Source: Aurantimonas endophytica
GTDB lineage: Bacteria > Pseudomonadota > Alphaproteobacteria > Rhizobiales > Rhizobiaceae
Reading direction: 5' to 3'
Assembly (NCBI RefSeq): GCF_014196845.1
Contig: NZ_JACIEM010000002.1
Span: 558,001-622,000 of the forward strand
DNA: 64,000 nt
Of the stretch, positions 47,369 to 58,551 are shown piece by piece (the first letter of the stretch is position 1; each line of letters starts with the position of its first letter). The notes beneath the pieces are model-generated. The model did not search any database, was not told the origin of the DNA, and saw only the letters and a program-made list of their open reading frames with translations. Made by a program: the position numbers and the translations under genes.

Positions 47369-48868
47369 TCAGCCGAAGGCCGGGCCGCCGGGGGAAAGGC
47401 GCATGCCGGATCGCAGGCGCGTGAAGGGGAGCGAGGCCGGGTCGACCGGCATCGGTCCCGGCGCGGCGCAGACGAGAATCGTCTCGGCGATCGGCTCGAA
47501 ATCGGCGCGGAAATGCACCGAGCTCTTGTTGACGAGGATCGCCTGCTCGGTCGGCTCGATACCGACGAAGCGGTACATCTCCTGGTCGGCCATCTGCGCC
47601 TTGCGCGAGCCGACGACGATCCGGACGTCGCCGATGCGCAGGCAGGCCGACGGGCCGAGCTGCATGCGCGCGCCGCCATAGAACGGTCCGGCCGCGATCA
47701 GCTGCCCGTCGGAGACGGATTCGACGAGGAACTCGGCCTCGAAGGGCGCATCGCCGGCGATGCCGGACTTGCCGCCGAGCCCGAGGGTGATCGTGGCGCC
47801 GACGCCGGCCCGGTGCGCTTCGGCCGCTGCCTGCGGATCGACGATGATGCCGATCGCCGCGCGCTGCGCGTCGGCGGCGACCAGTGCGCGGAGCATGCCG
47901 GTCGTGTCGGAGTCGCCGCCGGCACCGGGATTGTCCTGCGTGTCGGCGATGACGATCGGGCGTCGGGCGTTGGCGCCAAGCGCGATGGCCTCGGCGACGC
48001 CGGCATCCGGCGAAAAGACCTTGCCGGCGAAGTCGGTCTCGCGCCGGCTGATGGCGCCCGCGAGCGCATCGGCGGCGCGATCGGCCGCGTCCTGGGTCGG
48101 CGCGTAGGCGACGATGCTCGGGCCGCAATCGGCGAAGTCGGCGGCCGGGAAGCCGGTGTGCAGCGAGATCGAGCCGACACCGTCCGTCTCGAAGCCAGGC
48201 AGGGAGGCATAGAGGCTGCGGCAGGGCTCCATGCCGGTGCACTGCCAGGCGATCGGGATCAGGAACGGCAGCTGGCGGAAGGCTTTCGCATCGCGCTGGC
48301 CACCCAGCAGGCGCCCGAGATAGGCGGCCGTGCGCCGACCGGTCTCGGCCATGTCGACATGCGGATAGGTGCGATAGGCGATCAGCGCGTCGGCGGCCTC
48401 GACCATCGTCCGCGTGACGTTGCCGTGCAGGTCGAGGCTGGCGACGACGGGCACGTTTGGGCCGACGACGGCGCGAACCCGGGCGAGCAGCGCGCCTTCG
48501 CCGTCGTCGATGTGTTCGGCGACCATGGCGCCGTGGAGGTCGAGATAGACGCCGTCGAGCTTGCCGGCGGCCTCGATGCCGGCGACGATCCGCCCGGCAA
48601 TGTCTTCGAACGCCGCTTCCGTGACGTGGGCCGAGGGGCTGGCGGCGCACCACAGGGTCGGCACGAGGTCCCAGCCTTCGGCCTCGGCGACCTCCACGAA
48701 GCCGCATATCCCCATGTTGACGTTGCGCGTCGCCGGGATCAGCGCCGCGCCCTCGCTCAGCGGCGGCCAGCCACCGCCCTCGATGAAGGCGTCGACGCCG
48801 GCCTTGCTGGGGCCGAACGTGTTGGTCTCATGCATGAAGCCGCCGACGGCGATGCGCGGTGTGGTCAT
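47369..48868 (-). CDS. M81 family metallopeptidase (MlrC-like)
   Basis: A 499-residue protein of the microcystinase C family. N-terminal DUF1485-type domain: GGFMHETNTFGPSK, YLDLHGAMVAEHIDD, VASLDLHGNVT, supplying the histidine and aspartate metal ligands. C-terminal MlrC domain: ADTQDNPGAGGDSDTTGMLRAL. MlrC cleaves small peptides produced from microcystin; the many proteobacterial relatives next to peptide ABC importers probably degrade other unusual peptides. It sits 9 bases after the ABC ATPase gene and 38 before the next hydrolase. Confidence 0.9.
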   Translation of the reverse strand: MTTPRIAVGGFMHETNTFGPSKAGVDAFIEGGGWPPLSEGAALIPATRNVNMGICGFVEVAEAEGWDLVPTLWCAASPSAHVTEAAFEDIAGRIVAGIEAAGKLDGVYLDLHGAMVAEHIDDGEGALLARVRAVVGPNVPVVASLDLHGNVTRTMVEAADALIAYRTYPHVDMAETGRRTAAYLGRLLGGQRDAKAFRQLPFLIPIAWQCTGMEPCRSLYASLPGFETDGVGSISLHTGFPAADFADCGPSIVAYAPTQDAADRAADALAGAISRRETDFAGKVFSPDAGVAEAIALGANARRPIVIADTQDNPGAGGDSDTTGMLRALVAADAQRAAIGIIVDPQAAAEAHRAGVGATITLGLGGKSGIAGDAPFEAEFLVESVSDGQLIAAGPFYGGARMQLGPSACLRIGDVRIVVGSRKAQMADQEMYRFVGIEPTEQAILVNKSSVHFRADFEPIAETILVCAAPGPMPVDPASLPFTRLRSGMRLSPGGPAFG

Positions 48869-48877
48869 CTTCGGGTC

Positions 48878-50526
<1,649 letters not shown>

Positions 50527-50530
<4 letters not shown>

Positions 50531-51414
50531 CGTGCGGCTCCACGCTGCTTCATGCGGGGGTCGAGCAGGTCCCGGGCGGTGTCGCCCAGGAGATTGATCG
50601 ACAGGATGCAGATCGACAGGAACAGGCCCGGCCAGAAGATCAGCGACGGCTTCAGCTGGAAGTAGACGCGGCCCTCGGACATGATGTTGCCCCAGGAGGG
50701 CGTCTCGGTGCCGATGCCGGCGCCCAGGAAGGAGAGGATCGCCTCGGTGAGGATCGCCGAGGCGCAGATATAGGTGCCCTGGACGATCAGCGGCGCCAGC
50801 GTGTTGGGCATCAGATGCCGCCACATGATCTTCGGCAGGCTGGAGCCGACGGCGATCGCCGCCTCGACATAGGGCTCCTCGCGGGCGGTCAGCACGACGG
50901 AGCGGACCAGCCGAACGACGCGCGGAATCTCCGGAATCGTGATCGCGACGAGCACGGTCCACAGGCTGGCGCCGGCCAGCGACACGACGGCGATGGCAAG
51001 CAGGATGCTGGGGATCGCCATCAGCCCGTCCATGATCCGCATCAGGATCGCGTCGAGCGGGCGAAAGAAGCCGGACAGGAGGCCGAGCGGCAGGCCGATG
51101 GCGACGCTGACGACGGCGGCGCCGATGCCGACGATCAGCGAGATGCGGGCGCCGTAGACGATCCGCGAGAACAAGTCGCGGCCATAGGCGTCGGTGCCGA
51201 GCAGGAACATCTCGCTGGCCGGCTGCAGCCGCTTCGAGGGATCCATCTGGATCGGGTCGTAGGGGGCGATCAGCGGCGCGAAGATCGCCATCAGAACGAT
51301 CAGCAACAGCGCCGCCGCTGCCAGCATCGCGGCGATGCCGAAGCCGCCGCCGCTCATCAGGGAGGGGAAACGCCGGCGCACCAGCGGCTCCGCCCGAGCC
51401 TCGACTTGGGTCAT
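50527..51414 (-). CDS. ABC transporter permease (DppC type) of peptide operon
   Basis: A 295-residue permease. N-terminal helix about residues 25-48, then [20 protein letters not shown] and [21 protein letters not shown], typical of DppC proteins. The coupling loop is [26 protein letters not shown]. It ends [19 protein letters not shown]. The ATG at 51414 overlaps the last base of the DppB-type stop (TGATG), and its own end overlaps the ATPase gene, so translation is coupled. Confidence 0.92.
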
Positions 51415-52355
51415 CAATAGCGGATCCTCGGGTCCAGGAATGCGTAGGAGAGGTCGATCGCCAGGTTCACCAGCACGTAGATGCCGCTGGTCAGGAGGAT
51501 CAGGCCCTGGATCACCGGATAGTCGCGGGCGAGGATCGCATCGACGGTGAGGCGGCCGAGGCCGGGAATGTTGAAGACGCTCTCGGTGACGACGACGCCG
51601 GAGATCATCAGCGCGAAGCCGGTGCCGATGACGGTCAGGATCGGCACAGCGGCATTGCGCAGCGCATGGCTGAACAGCACGGCGTTCTCGTCCAGCCCCT
51701 TGGCGCGGGCGGTGCGCACATAGTCCTCGCCGAGCACGTCGAGCATCGCGGCGCGGGTCATCCGCGTGATCAGGGCGATGTAGATGGAGGCGAGCGTCAG
51801 GGCCGGCAGGATCGCCCGTTCGAGGAACGGCCCGACGCCTTCGGAGATGCTGCGGAAGCCCTGGACCGGCAGGAGCTTCAGCTCCAGCGCGAAAATCTGG
51901 ATCAGGATGTAGCCAATGACGAAGACCGGGATGGAGAAGCCGACGACCGAGGCGGTGGTGACCAGGTTGTCGATCCAGCTGCCGTGCTTCCAGGCCGCCA
52001 GCACGCCGAGCGGCACGGAGATGAGGATCGTCAGGGTGATGGTCAGGAGCGCGAGGCTCACCGTCGGCTCCAGGCGCTGGCCGATCAGCGTCGTCACCGG
52101 GGTGCGCGAGATCAGCGAGGTGCCGAAGTCGCCGGTGAGGAGCTGCGTGCTCCAGGTGACGAACTGCGTGTAGAGCGGCTCGTTGAGGCCGAGCGCTTCC
52201 CGTATGTCCGCCAACTGCTGCGGCGTCGCCATGTCGCCGGCGATGATCGCGGCGGGATCGCCCGGCGTCAGGCGCAGCAGCAGGAAGACGAACAGGGCAA
52301 CGACGATCATCACCGGGATAGCGGCGAACACGCGGCGCACGAAATAGGCGAGCAT
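51414..52355 (-). CDS. ABC transporter permease (DppB type) of peptide operon
   Basis: A 313-residue permease opening [24 protein letters not shown], with [15 protein letters not shown] and about six helices. The coupling loop is [25 protein letters not shown] and the C-terminus is [16 protein letters not shown]. The start at 52355 was chosen because it gives the canonical DppB N-terminus. It is 77 bases after the binding-protein gene and overlaps the DppC-type gene by one base. Confidence 0.92.
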   Translation of the reverse strand: MLAYFVRRVFAAIPVMIVVALFVFLLLRLTPGDPAAIIAGDMATPQQLADIREALGLNEPLYTQFVTWSTQLLTGDFGTSLISRTPVTTLIGQRLEPTVSLALLTITLTILISVPLGVLAAWKHGSWIDNLVTTASVVGFSIPVFVIGYILIQIFALELKLLPVQGFRSISEGVGPFLERAILPALTLASIYIALITRMTRAAMLDVLGEDYVRTARAKGLDENAVLFSHALRNAAVPILTVIGTGFALMISGVVVTESVFNIPGLGRLTVDAILARDYPVIQGLILLTSGIYVLVNLAIDLSYAFLDPRIRY

Positions 52356-52432
52356 GGCGTCAGGGCTCCACGGCAGGAGGGATGTGGGGCCGGGCAGGCG
52401 GGCGGTCGTGCGCCCGCCTGCCCGGAGGCGGC

Positions 52433-54055
52433 CTATTCGGCCTTGGTGATGTCCCAGAACAATGGCACCGGAGACTTCCTGACGCCGGACAGCTCGTTGC
52501 GCCAAGCCGAGGGGCTCAGATACTGGCCGAGCGGGATGTAGTTCACGACCTCGTAGGCGTGCTGGTGGAGCCGCGTCGCGATCTCCTGGCGGTCATCGTC
52601 GTTCGTCGCCTGCACGAACTCCTTGCGCATCGCCTCCAGCTCCGGATCGTCCGGCCAGCCGAACCACGCCTTCTCGGTGCCGCCGCCGTTGAGCATCGGA
52701 TTGATGATCGGGTTCCACACTTCCGGGATGACCCAGTTGGTGAAGAACATGTTCCAGCCGCCGTCGGCGGGCGCCGCCTGGCTGGCGCGGCGGGTGACCA
52801 GCGTCTGCCAGTCCATCGGCTGCAGGTCGACGGTGAAGCCCGCCTGACGCAGCAGCTGTGCGGCGACCACCGGCTGCGGGCTGACCGACGAGACGTCGGT
52901 CGGCTGCATCAGGACGATCGGCGTGCCGTCATAGCCGGCTTCCTCGAGCAGCGCCTTGGCGCCCTCGACATCCGAGCCTTCGACCATGGTTTCGCCGCCG
53001 GCGTCGGTCGCGAGCGGCGTATCGCAGCCATACATCGAGGCGCAGACGCTGTAATATTCCGGGTTGCCGATCAGCGCCCCGAGCACGTCCGTCTGGTTCA
53101 GCGCCAGCATCGCCGCCCGACGCACGCGCACGTCGTCGAAAGGCGCGTGCAGCCAGTTGAGCCGGCCCATCGTCTGGTAGCCGAGCGTGTTGAGGACATC
53201 GACGGTGATCTCCTCGTTGCCCTCCAGCAGCGGCAGGAGATCGATCGGCGGCTGCTCGATATAGTCGATCTCGCCGGAGGTGAGGGCGTTGAGCGCAGTC
53301 TGGGCGTCCGGCATGCTGACCCAGACGACGCGGTCGACCTTCACCTCCTTGCCGCCGGCGGTCCAGCTCGCCGGTTCCGAGCGCGGGACGTAGTCCGCGA
53401 ACTTCTCGTAGACGACGCGCACGCCGGGCTCGTACTCGGCCTCGACGAAGCGGAACGGGCCCGAGCCGATGTGCTCGGCGACGGCCTCCGTGCCGGGGGT
53501 CGAGGCGATCCGCTCCGGCATGATGAAGGCCGGCACCGCGGACGGCTTGGCAATCAGCTCGATGACGTAGGAGAACGGCTCCGACAGGGTGAGCACGGCG
53601 GTCTTGTCGCCGGTTGCCTCGATGCTCTTGGTATAGCCCATCAGCATCTGGCCGCCGCCGTCGCGCTCGGCCCAGCGCTTCAGCGAAGCCACCACGTCGG
53701 CCGCCGTCACGTCGGCGCCGTCGTGGAACTTGAGCCCGTCACGCAGCGTGAACGTGTAGGCCATGCCGTCGTCGGAGACGGTCCAGTCGGCCATCTGCGG
53801 CTGCGGCGCCTGGTTCTCGTCCACGGCCAGCAGCGTGTCGTAGATCATGTAGCCGTGGTTGCGGGTGATGTGCGCCGTGGTGATGATCGGGTCGAGCACG
53901 CGGAGGCCCGAATGCATCACCGCGCGGATCTCCTGCGCCAGGACGGAGGAGGCCGGCATCGCGGTGACGCTTGCGAGCGCGATCGCCGAGGCCAGCAGAT
54001 GCCGGCGCAGGCTTCCTTGCGGGAAGATCGTTCCGAGGGATCGAAGATGCTTCAT
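52433..54055 (-). CDS. ABC transporter substrate-binding protein (family 5) of peptide operon
   Basis: A 540-residue exported binding protein. The signal peptide core is ASAIALASVTAMPASS with cleavage after VLA before QEI. Family 5 features: MADWTVSDDGMAYTFTLRDGLKFHDG, ADVVASLKRW, GSGPFRFVEAEY. Two cysteines near residues 340-348 (VCASMYGCD) could form a disulfide. It should capture peptides, glutathione or gamma-glutamyl products in the periplasm for the adjacent permeases. It follows the gamma-glutamyltransferase gene by 51 bases. Confidence 0.9.
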   Translation of the reverse strand: MKHLRSLGTIFPQGSLRRHLLASAIALASVTAMPASSVLAQEIRAVMHSGLRVLDPIITTAHITRNHGYMIYDTLLAVDENQAPQPQMADWTVSDDGMAYTFTLRDGLKFHDGADVTAADVVASLKRWAERDGGGQMLMGYTKSIEATGDKTAVLTLSEPFSYVIELIAKPSAVPAFIMPERIASTPGTEAVAEHIGSGPFRFVEAEYEPGVRVVYEKFADYVPRSEPASWTAGGKEVKVDRVVWVSMPDAQTALNALTSGEIDYIEQPPIDLLPLLEGNEEITVDVLNTLGYQTMGRLNWLHAPFDDVRVRRAAMLALNQTDVLGALIGNPEYYSVCASMYGCDTPLATDAGGETMVEGSDVEGAKALLEEAGYDGTPIVLMQPTDVSSVSPQPVVAAQLLRQAGFTVDLQPMDWQTLVTRRASQAAPADGGWNMFFTNWVIPEVWNPIINPMLNGGGTEKAWFGWPDDPELEAMRKEFVQATNDDDRQEIATRLHQHAYEVVNYIPLGQYLSPSAWRNELSGVRKSPVPLFWDITKAE

Positions 54056-54106
54056 GTGCGCTGCTCCTTGTTGCGGTGTGGGTGGACTTCGAAGGCTGCC
54101 GGCGGC

Positions 54107-55697
54107 TCATGACGGGTCACCGGCGCCCGAAGGCTCGGCGACCGCATCCCCCCAGGGCGACATGATCTCGCTGGCGCCGAAATTCTCGACGCCGCGACGC
54201 ATCACGCCGGCGGGGCAGGCAAAGGAATTGGGGTAGACGGTGCGCGGTGCCGTCACGACCCGGCGTGTCTCGGCGAGCGCGGCAAGGATCGCGGGCGACA
54301 GCGCCTCGTCGGCGATCACCGCCGGGCCGCCGCTGGCATCGATGCGCGGGTGATGGAACGCCGCATCGAGGTCCATGCCGAAATCGATCAGGAAGGACGA
54401 CAGCTGCGCCACCGCCGGCATGATCTTGCGCCCGCCCGACGCGCCGATGGCGAAGCGCGCGTCGGCGGTCTCGCCGATGACCGGGCAGACATTCATCAGG
54501 CAGCGCTTGCCGGGGGCGAGCGAGTTGGGCCTGCCCGGCTCCGGGTCGAACCACATGATGCCGTTGTTGAGCAGCAGCCCTGTGGACGGCGACACGACGC
54601 GCGAGCCGAATACAGACAGCAGCGTCTGAGTCATCGCCACCATGTTGCCGTCACGGTCGACGACCGAGAAATGCGTCGTGCAGGCCGGGCTGTGCGGCGC
54701 TTCGTTGTCGCCCATGCCGGCGAGGCGGTCGCGGTAGGCGCCCGCGAACGCGTCGGCGTAGGCGCCGAAGCTTTGCCCGTCCGGCTGATGCGCGCCCGTC
54801 ATCTCGCCGGCGCCCAGCCGTGAAAGGACATCGGCGAAGGTCGGGCCGGCGGTGAGGTCTCCCGGCAGGTAGAAGCCGCCGCCGCGATAGGGCGTGCGGG
54901 CGATCTCGGTTATCGTGGCGCGATAGGCAGAGAGGTCCTCGGCGGAAAGCGAGCCGCCCTTGGCCTGGACGTCGGCGGCGAGCCTGCGGCCGATCTCGCC
55001 TTCGTAGAATTCGCGGTGGCCATGCGTCGCGAGCGCCTGAAGGGTTTCGGCCATCGCCGGGTTGGGGATGCGCCCGGTCGACCAAAGCGGTCCAGCCCGG
55101 CACCGGCGGCCACATGCCGTCCTCGAGGAAGAGCGCTGCCGCGTCGGCGTCGCGGGCGAGCGACCGTGTGTTCGACGCCAGGATCAGCGCCGCGTACCAG
55201 TCGATCTGAAGCCCTTCCCGGGCAAGCGCGATCGCGGGCACCAGCAGATCCTGCCAGGGCTGCTTGCCGAAGCGCTGATGCGCCACACCAATGCCGTCGA
55301 CGAGGCCCGGTACCGCGACGGCCGTGGCGCCTTCGACATTGCGGTCGCCCACGACCGCTTTCCACGGAAACAGGTCCGAAGCGACGCCTTCGCCGGAGAG
55401 CGGATAGTCGGCGGGGTCGAGCGCTGCCGGCGAACGCATGCCGTAGTGGACGCAGTAGGCTTTCTGCTCGGCTTCCCGCCAGATCATCATGGCACCGCCA
55501 CCGGCCGGCCCGCTCATCCACGGCTCGATCACGCCCAAGGCAAAGGAGGTGGCTACGGCGGCATCCAGCGCGTCACCGCCGTTGGCAAGCACGGCGGCGC
55601 CAGCCTCCGCGGCGAGCCGGCTCTGCGACGCGACGATGCCGCCGGTGGATCGAACCGCCGGCTTGCGGATCGTCTGCGAGCGGGAAAACGCGTTCAT
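54107..55697 (-). pseudogene. Gamma-glutamyltransferase family gene with a frameshift
   Basis: The N-terminal part (55697 to about 55085) reads GGIVASQSRLAAEAGAAVLANGGDALDAAVA and PWMSGPAGGGAMMIW in one frame. The rest (from about 55070 to 54107) reads NPAMAETLQALATHG onward in another frame, with the autoprocessing threonine in CTTHFSVVDRDGNMVAMTQT and the C-terminal small subunit intact. One base is gained or lost around 55069-55090. Together the pieces give a normal length of about 530 residues, so either the gene is newly inactivated or the base call is wrong. No signal peptide is evident. The role would be cleavage or transfer of gamma-glutamyl groups. It heads the peptide operon. Confidence 0.82.
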
Positions 55698-55781
55698 CGC
55701 GACGGTCGTCCGCCAACGGACCGCCGCGCCGGGCGACGATGCCTGTCTGATGGTTTCAGCTGTAACCGATCCGTCGCAAGT

Positions 55782-55796
55782 ATCATAATGTGATAT
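55782..55796. promoter_or_regulatory. Candidate operator palindrome between operon and IclR gene
   Basis: TATCATAATGTGATA is a 5-5-5 inverted repeat (TATCA, five-base spacer, TGATA) in the AT-rich gap between the divergent gamma-glutamyltransferase and IclR-type genes, 85 bases from the former's start. Size and place fit an operator for the IclR-type regulator. This is inference from one site. Confidence 0.4.
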
Positions 55797-55893
55797 CCGT
55801 CACTGTAATATGCTAAGCTACGCATCAGGTCACGAAGTAGTCAACACCGCAGCGTGCGCATAATTTGTGCAGTGCGTCATCACGGAACGGCAG

Positions 55894-56652
55894 ATGGATT
55901 CGATCGCTCTCAAGCAGGACACGCTCTTCGTCTCGTCGATCGAGAAGGGGATGCGCATCCTCGCGGCATTCGACGAGGCCCGCACCGAAATGGGGCTGCG
56001 CGACCTCGCGCTCGCCACCGGCCTCGACAAGAGCGCGACGCAGCGCTTCGCCAACACGTTCCATCGGCTCGGCTATCTGGAGAAGGATCCGCAGACGCGG
56101 CGCTACCGCCCGGCGATCAAGTTCCTCGAGCTCGCCAACGCCTTCCTGTTCGCGGACGAGACGGTTCGCGCGGCGATGCCGCGGCTGATCGATCTTCGGC
56201 AGGCACTGGGCGAGACGGTGAATCTCGCGCTGCTCGACGGCGACAGCATCGTCTACGCGGCCCGCATGCCGAATGCGCGCACCAGCTACGCCGCGACGAT
56301 CGTCGGGCGGCGCGCGCCGGCGCTCAACACCTCCAGCGGCCGGGCCATGCTATCGCTGCGGCCGCCGGAGGAGCGCCGTCGCTGCGCCGAGGAATGGCCG
56401 ATGAAGCGCTACACGCAGAACACCGTGATGGACCGGATGGCCGTGCTCCGCCTCATCGACGAGGCGGCCGAGACCGGCTACGCGATCGGCTATGACGAGC
56501 TCTTGATGAACGAAGTGGGGATCGCCGCCCCGGTGCGCGGCAAGCGCAGGACGGCGGCGATCCAGTGTTCGGTCTCGGGCCTGAAATGGGATCGCGCCCG
56601 GATCGAAGCCGGGATCGTCCCCCATCTGGTGGACGCCGCCAACTCCCTTTGA
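55894..56652 (+). CDS. IclR-family transcriptional regulator
   Basis: A 252-residue regulator. The N-terminal winged helix-turn-helix covers about residues 12-75 (VSSIEKGMRILAAFDEA, LRDLALATGLDKSATQRFANTFHRLGYLEKD). The C-terminal effector domain includes LGETVNLALLDGDSIVYAARM, then APALNTSSGRAMLS and a GYAIGYDELLMNEVGIAAPV region. It is divergent from the peptide operon and probably controls it in response to a small molecule. A GTG further upstream (55867) is in frame, but ATG 55894 has a closer ribosome-binding-like GGAA and gives a standard N-terminus. Confidence 0.9.
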   Translation: MDSIALKQDTLFVSSIEKGMRILAAFDEARTEMGLRDLALATGLDKSATQRFANTFHRLGYLEKDPQTRRYRPAIKFLELANAFLFADETVRAAMPRLIDLRQALGETVNLALLDGDSIVYAARMPNARTSYAATIVGRRAPALNTSSGRAMLSLRPPEERRRCAEEWPMKRYTQNTVMDRMAVLRLIDEAAETGYAIGYDELLMNEVGIAAPVRGKRRTAAIQCSVSGLKWDRARIEAGIVPHLVDAANSL

Positions 56653-56960
56653 CAGGGCCCAGACCGGGGAGGCCTCGCCGCCGCCCCGCAATCGCGCTTA
56701 CGGTCCCGGCGCTCGGCCGCGTCCGCGCAGGAACCGACGAGCGGTGACATGGGTCCGCGCGGCGGAAGCACCAGGTTCGGCGGAACCTGCCGCCCGGGCG
56801 GCGATGATGACGGCGGTGCCGACGGGCGGCGCAGCCGGTTACAAACGTCGGCGATAGCTCGGTGTATTCCTCGCAAGGCTTGACGTGTATTAGACGTGAA
56901 TTTAGGCCAAGCTTGCTTGAGCAAGTCGGCGCCCGTCAAATCTTGGAGTTTCCTCAGTTC
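56653..56960. other. Intergenic region before the polysaccharide locus
   Basis: About 308 bases. GC-rich at first, then more AT-rich near 56840-56950, where the promoter of the GDP-mannose gene is likely. No gene, repeat or clear terminator recognised. Confidence 0.5.
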
Positions 56961-58391
56961 ATGAGCGAGTTCGACCGACACGCCAGCATCACGCCCATCA
57001 TCATGGCGGGCGGATCGGGCACCCGGCTCTGGCCGGTGTCCCGCGAGACGATGCCGAAGCAGTTTATCACCCTCATGGAAGATGGACGCTCGACGTTTCA
57101 GGAGACGCTTCGCCGCGTGACCGGTCCGGGCTTCGCCCGTCCGATCGTCGTGACCGGGAACGATTTCCGCTTCGTGGTAGCCGAGCAGATGAAGGCCGCG
57201 GGCGTCGACGGCGAGATCGTGCTCGAGCCCCAGCGGCGCGATTCGGCGGCCGCCGTCGCGATCGGCGCGCTGATGGGATGCGAGCGCGATCCGGAATCGG
57301 TCTGCCTCATTCTCGCCGCCGATCATGTCGTGACGGGCACCGATCAGTTCGTGGCCAACTGCACCGCGGCAGCAAAGGCCGCGCGCGAGGGCCGCATCAT
57401 GACGCTCGGCATCGTGCCGACGCAGCCTTCCACGGCCTATGGTTACATCGAGTGCGGGGCGCCGCTCGGCGTCGAGGGTGCGTTCGATATCGACCGCTTC
57501 GTAGAGAAACCGGACGCGGAGCGCGCGCAGGACTACGTTTCGCGGGGCTTCCTCTGGAACGGCGGCAACTTCCTGTTTCGTGCCGACATGATGCTGGAGG
57601 AACTCGAGGCCTACGCGCCGGAGGTGCTGGCCGCGGCGCGGGCCGCACTCGCTGGTGGTACGCGTGACCTCGACTTCCTGCGCCTCGACGCCGCCGCCTT
57701 CGCGCTCGCGCCGAAGATCTCCATCGACTATGCGGTGATGGAGAAGACCCGCCGCGCCGGCGTGATGCGCGCGACCTTCGGCTGGTCCGACATCGGCTCG
57801 TGGGATTCGATCTACGACATCAAGACGGCCGATGCCGACGGCAATGTGCTGGAAGGGCCGGTCTCGGTCCTCGGCACCAACGGCAGCTTGGTGCGCTCCG
57901 AGGGGCCGCTGACGACCGTGATCGGGCTGAAGGACGTGGTCGTCGTCGCACTCACCGACGCGGTGCTCGTCGCCGCAAAGTCCGAGGCGCCGCGCGTGAA
58001 GGAACTCGTCGCGCAGCTCCAGGCCCAGGGCTACGGCGAAGCGACCGATCATCTGCGCATCCATCGCCCCTGGGGATGGTACCAGCGCATCGATATCGGC
58101 GATCGCTTCCAGGTGAAGCACATCTGCGTCCATCCGGGCGGAACGCTCTCGCTCCAGCGCCATCATCATCGGGCCGAGCATTGGGTCGTCGTGCACGGCA
58201 CGGCCCAGGTCACGATCGACGGCGTCGTGAAGCACTATCACGAGAACGAGGCGGCCTATCTGCCGATCGGCTGCACGCATCGGATGCACAATCCCGGCAA
58301 GATCGACCTCAAGATCATCGAGGTGCAGGTCGGCTCCTACACGGGCGAGGACGATATCGTCCGCATCGAGGACATCTACGCACGGAGCTGA
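56961..58391 (+). CDS. manC: Mannose-1-phosphate guanylyltransferase / mannose-6-phosphate isomerase
   Basis: A 476-residue bifunctional type II enzyme. The nucleotidyltransferase domain opens with GGSGTRLWPVSRETMPKQF and contains ILAADHVV, YGYIECG and FVEKPD. The C-terminal cupin isomerase domain (about residues 360-470) has RPWGWYQRIDIGDRFQVK, LSLQRHHHRAEHW and LPIGCTHRMHNPG. It makes GDP-mannose in the cytoplasm for polysaccharide synthesis. The ATG at 56961 fits the usual N-terminus better than the longer upstream frame. It leads the glycosyltransferase/exporter cluster. Confidence 0.93.
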   Translation: MSEFDRHASITPIIMAGGSGTRLWPVSRETMPKQFITLMEDGRSTFQETLRRVTGPGFARPIVVTGNDFRFVVAEQMKAAGVDGEIVLEPQRRDSAAAVAIGALMGCERDPESVCLILAADHVVTGTDQFVANCTAAAKAAREGRIMTLGIVPTQPSTAYGYIECGAPLGVEGAFDIDRFVEKPDAERAQDYVSRGFLWNGGNFLFRADMMLEELEAYAPEVLAAARAALAGGTRDLDFLRLDAAAFALAPKISIDYAVMEKTRRAGVMRATFGWSDIGSWDSIYDIKTADADGNVLEGPVSVLGTNGSLVRSEGPLTTVIGLKDVVVVALTDAVLVAAKSEAPRVKELVAQLQAQGYGEATDHLRIHRPWGWYQRIDIGDRFQVKHICVHPGGTLSLQRHHHRAEHWVVVHGTAQVTIDGVVKHYHENEAAYLPIGCTHRMHNPGKIDLKIIEVQVGSYTGEDDIVRIEDIYARS

Positions 58392-58551
58392 CGGGTAGGC
58401 CGCCTGACATCTGGTCGAGCGGATCAGGCGGAGACGGACCTCGTCGTTGCGCCGGGCCCGACCCTCGCGGCCTTGCTTGATCGTCCCACGAAAGGCTGAC
58501 GCCCGGCCTGCGCAGTGTGCCTCCGCAGGTCGCGAACAGGATCGGTCGCGT

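Noticed and set aside
54107-55697. Two separate genes instead of one broken gamma-glutamyltransferase
   Set aside because: Each part is incomplete alone, and together they match one enzyme in order and length, with a simple one-base shift at the join.
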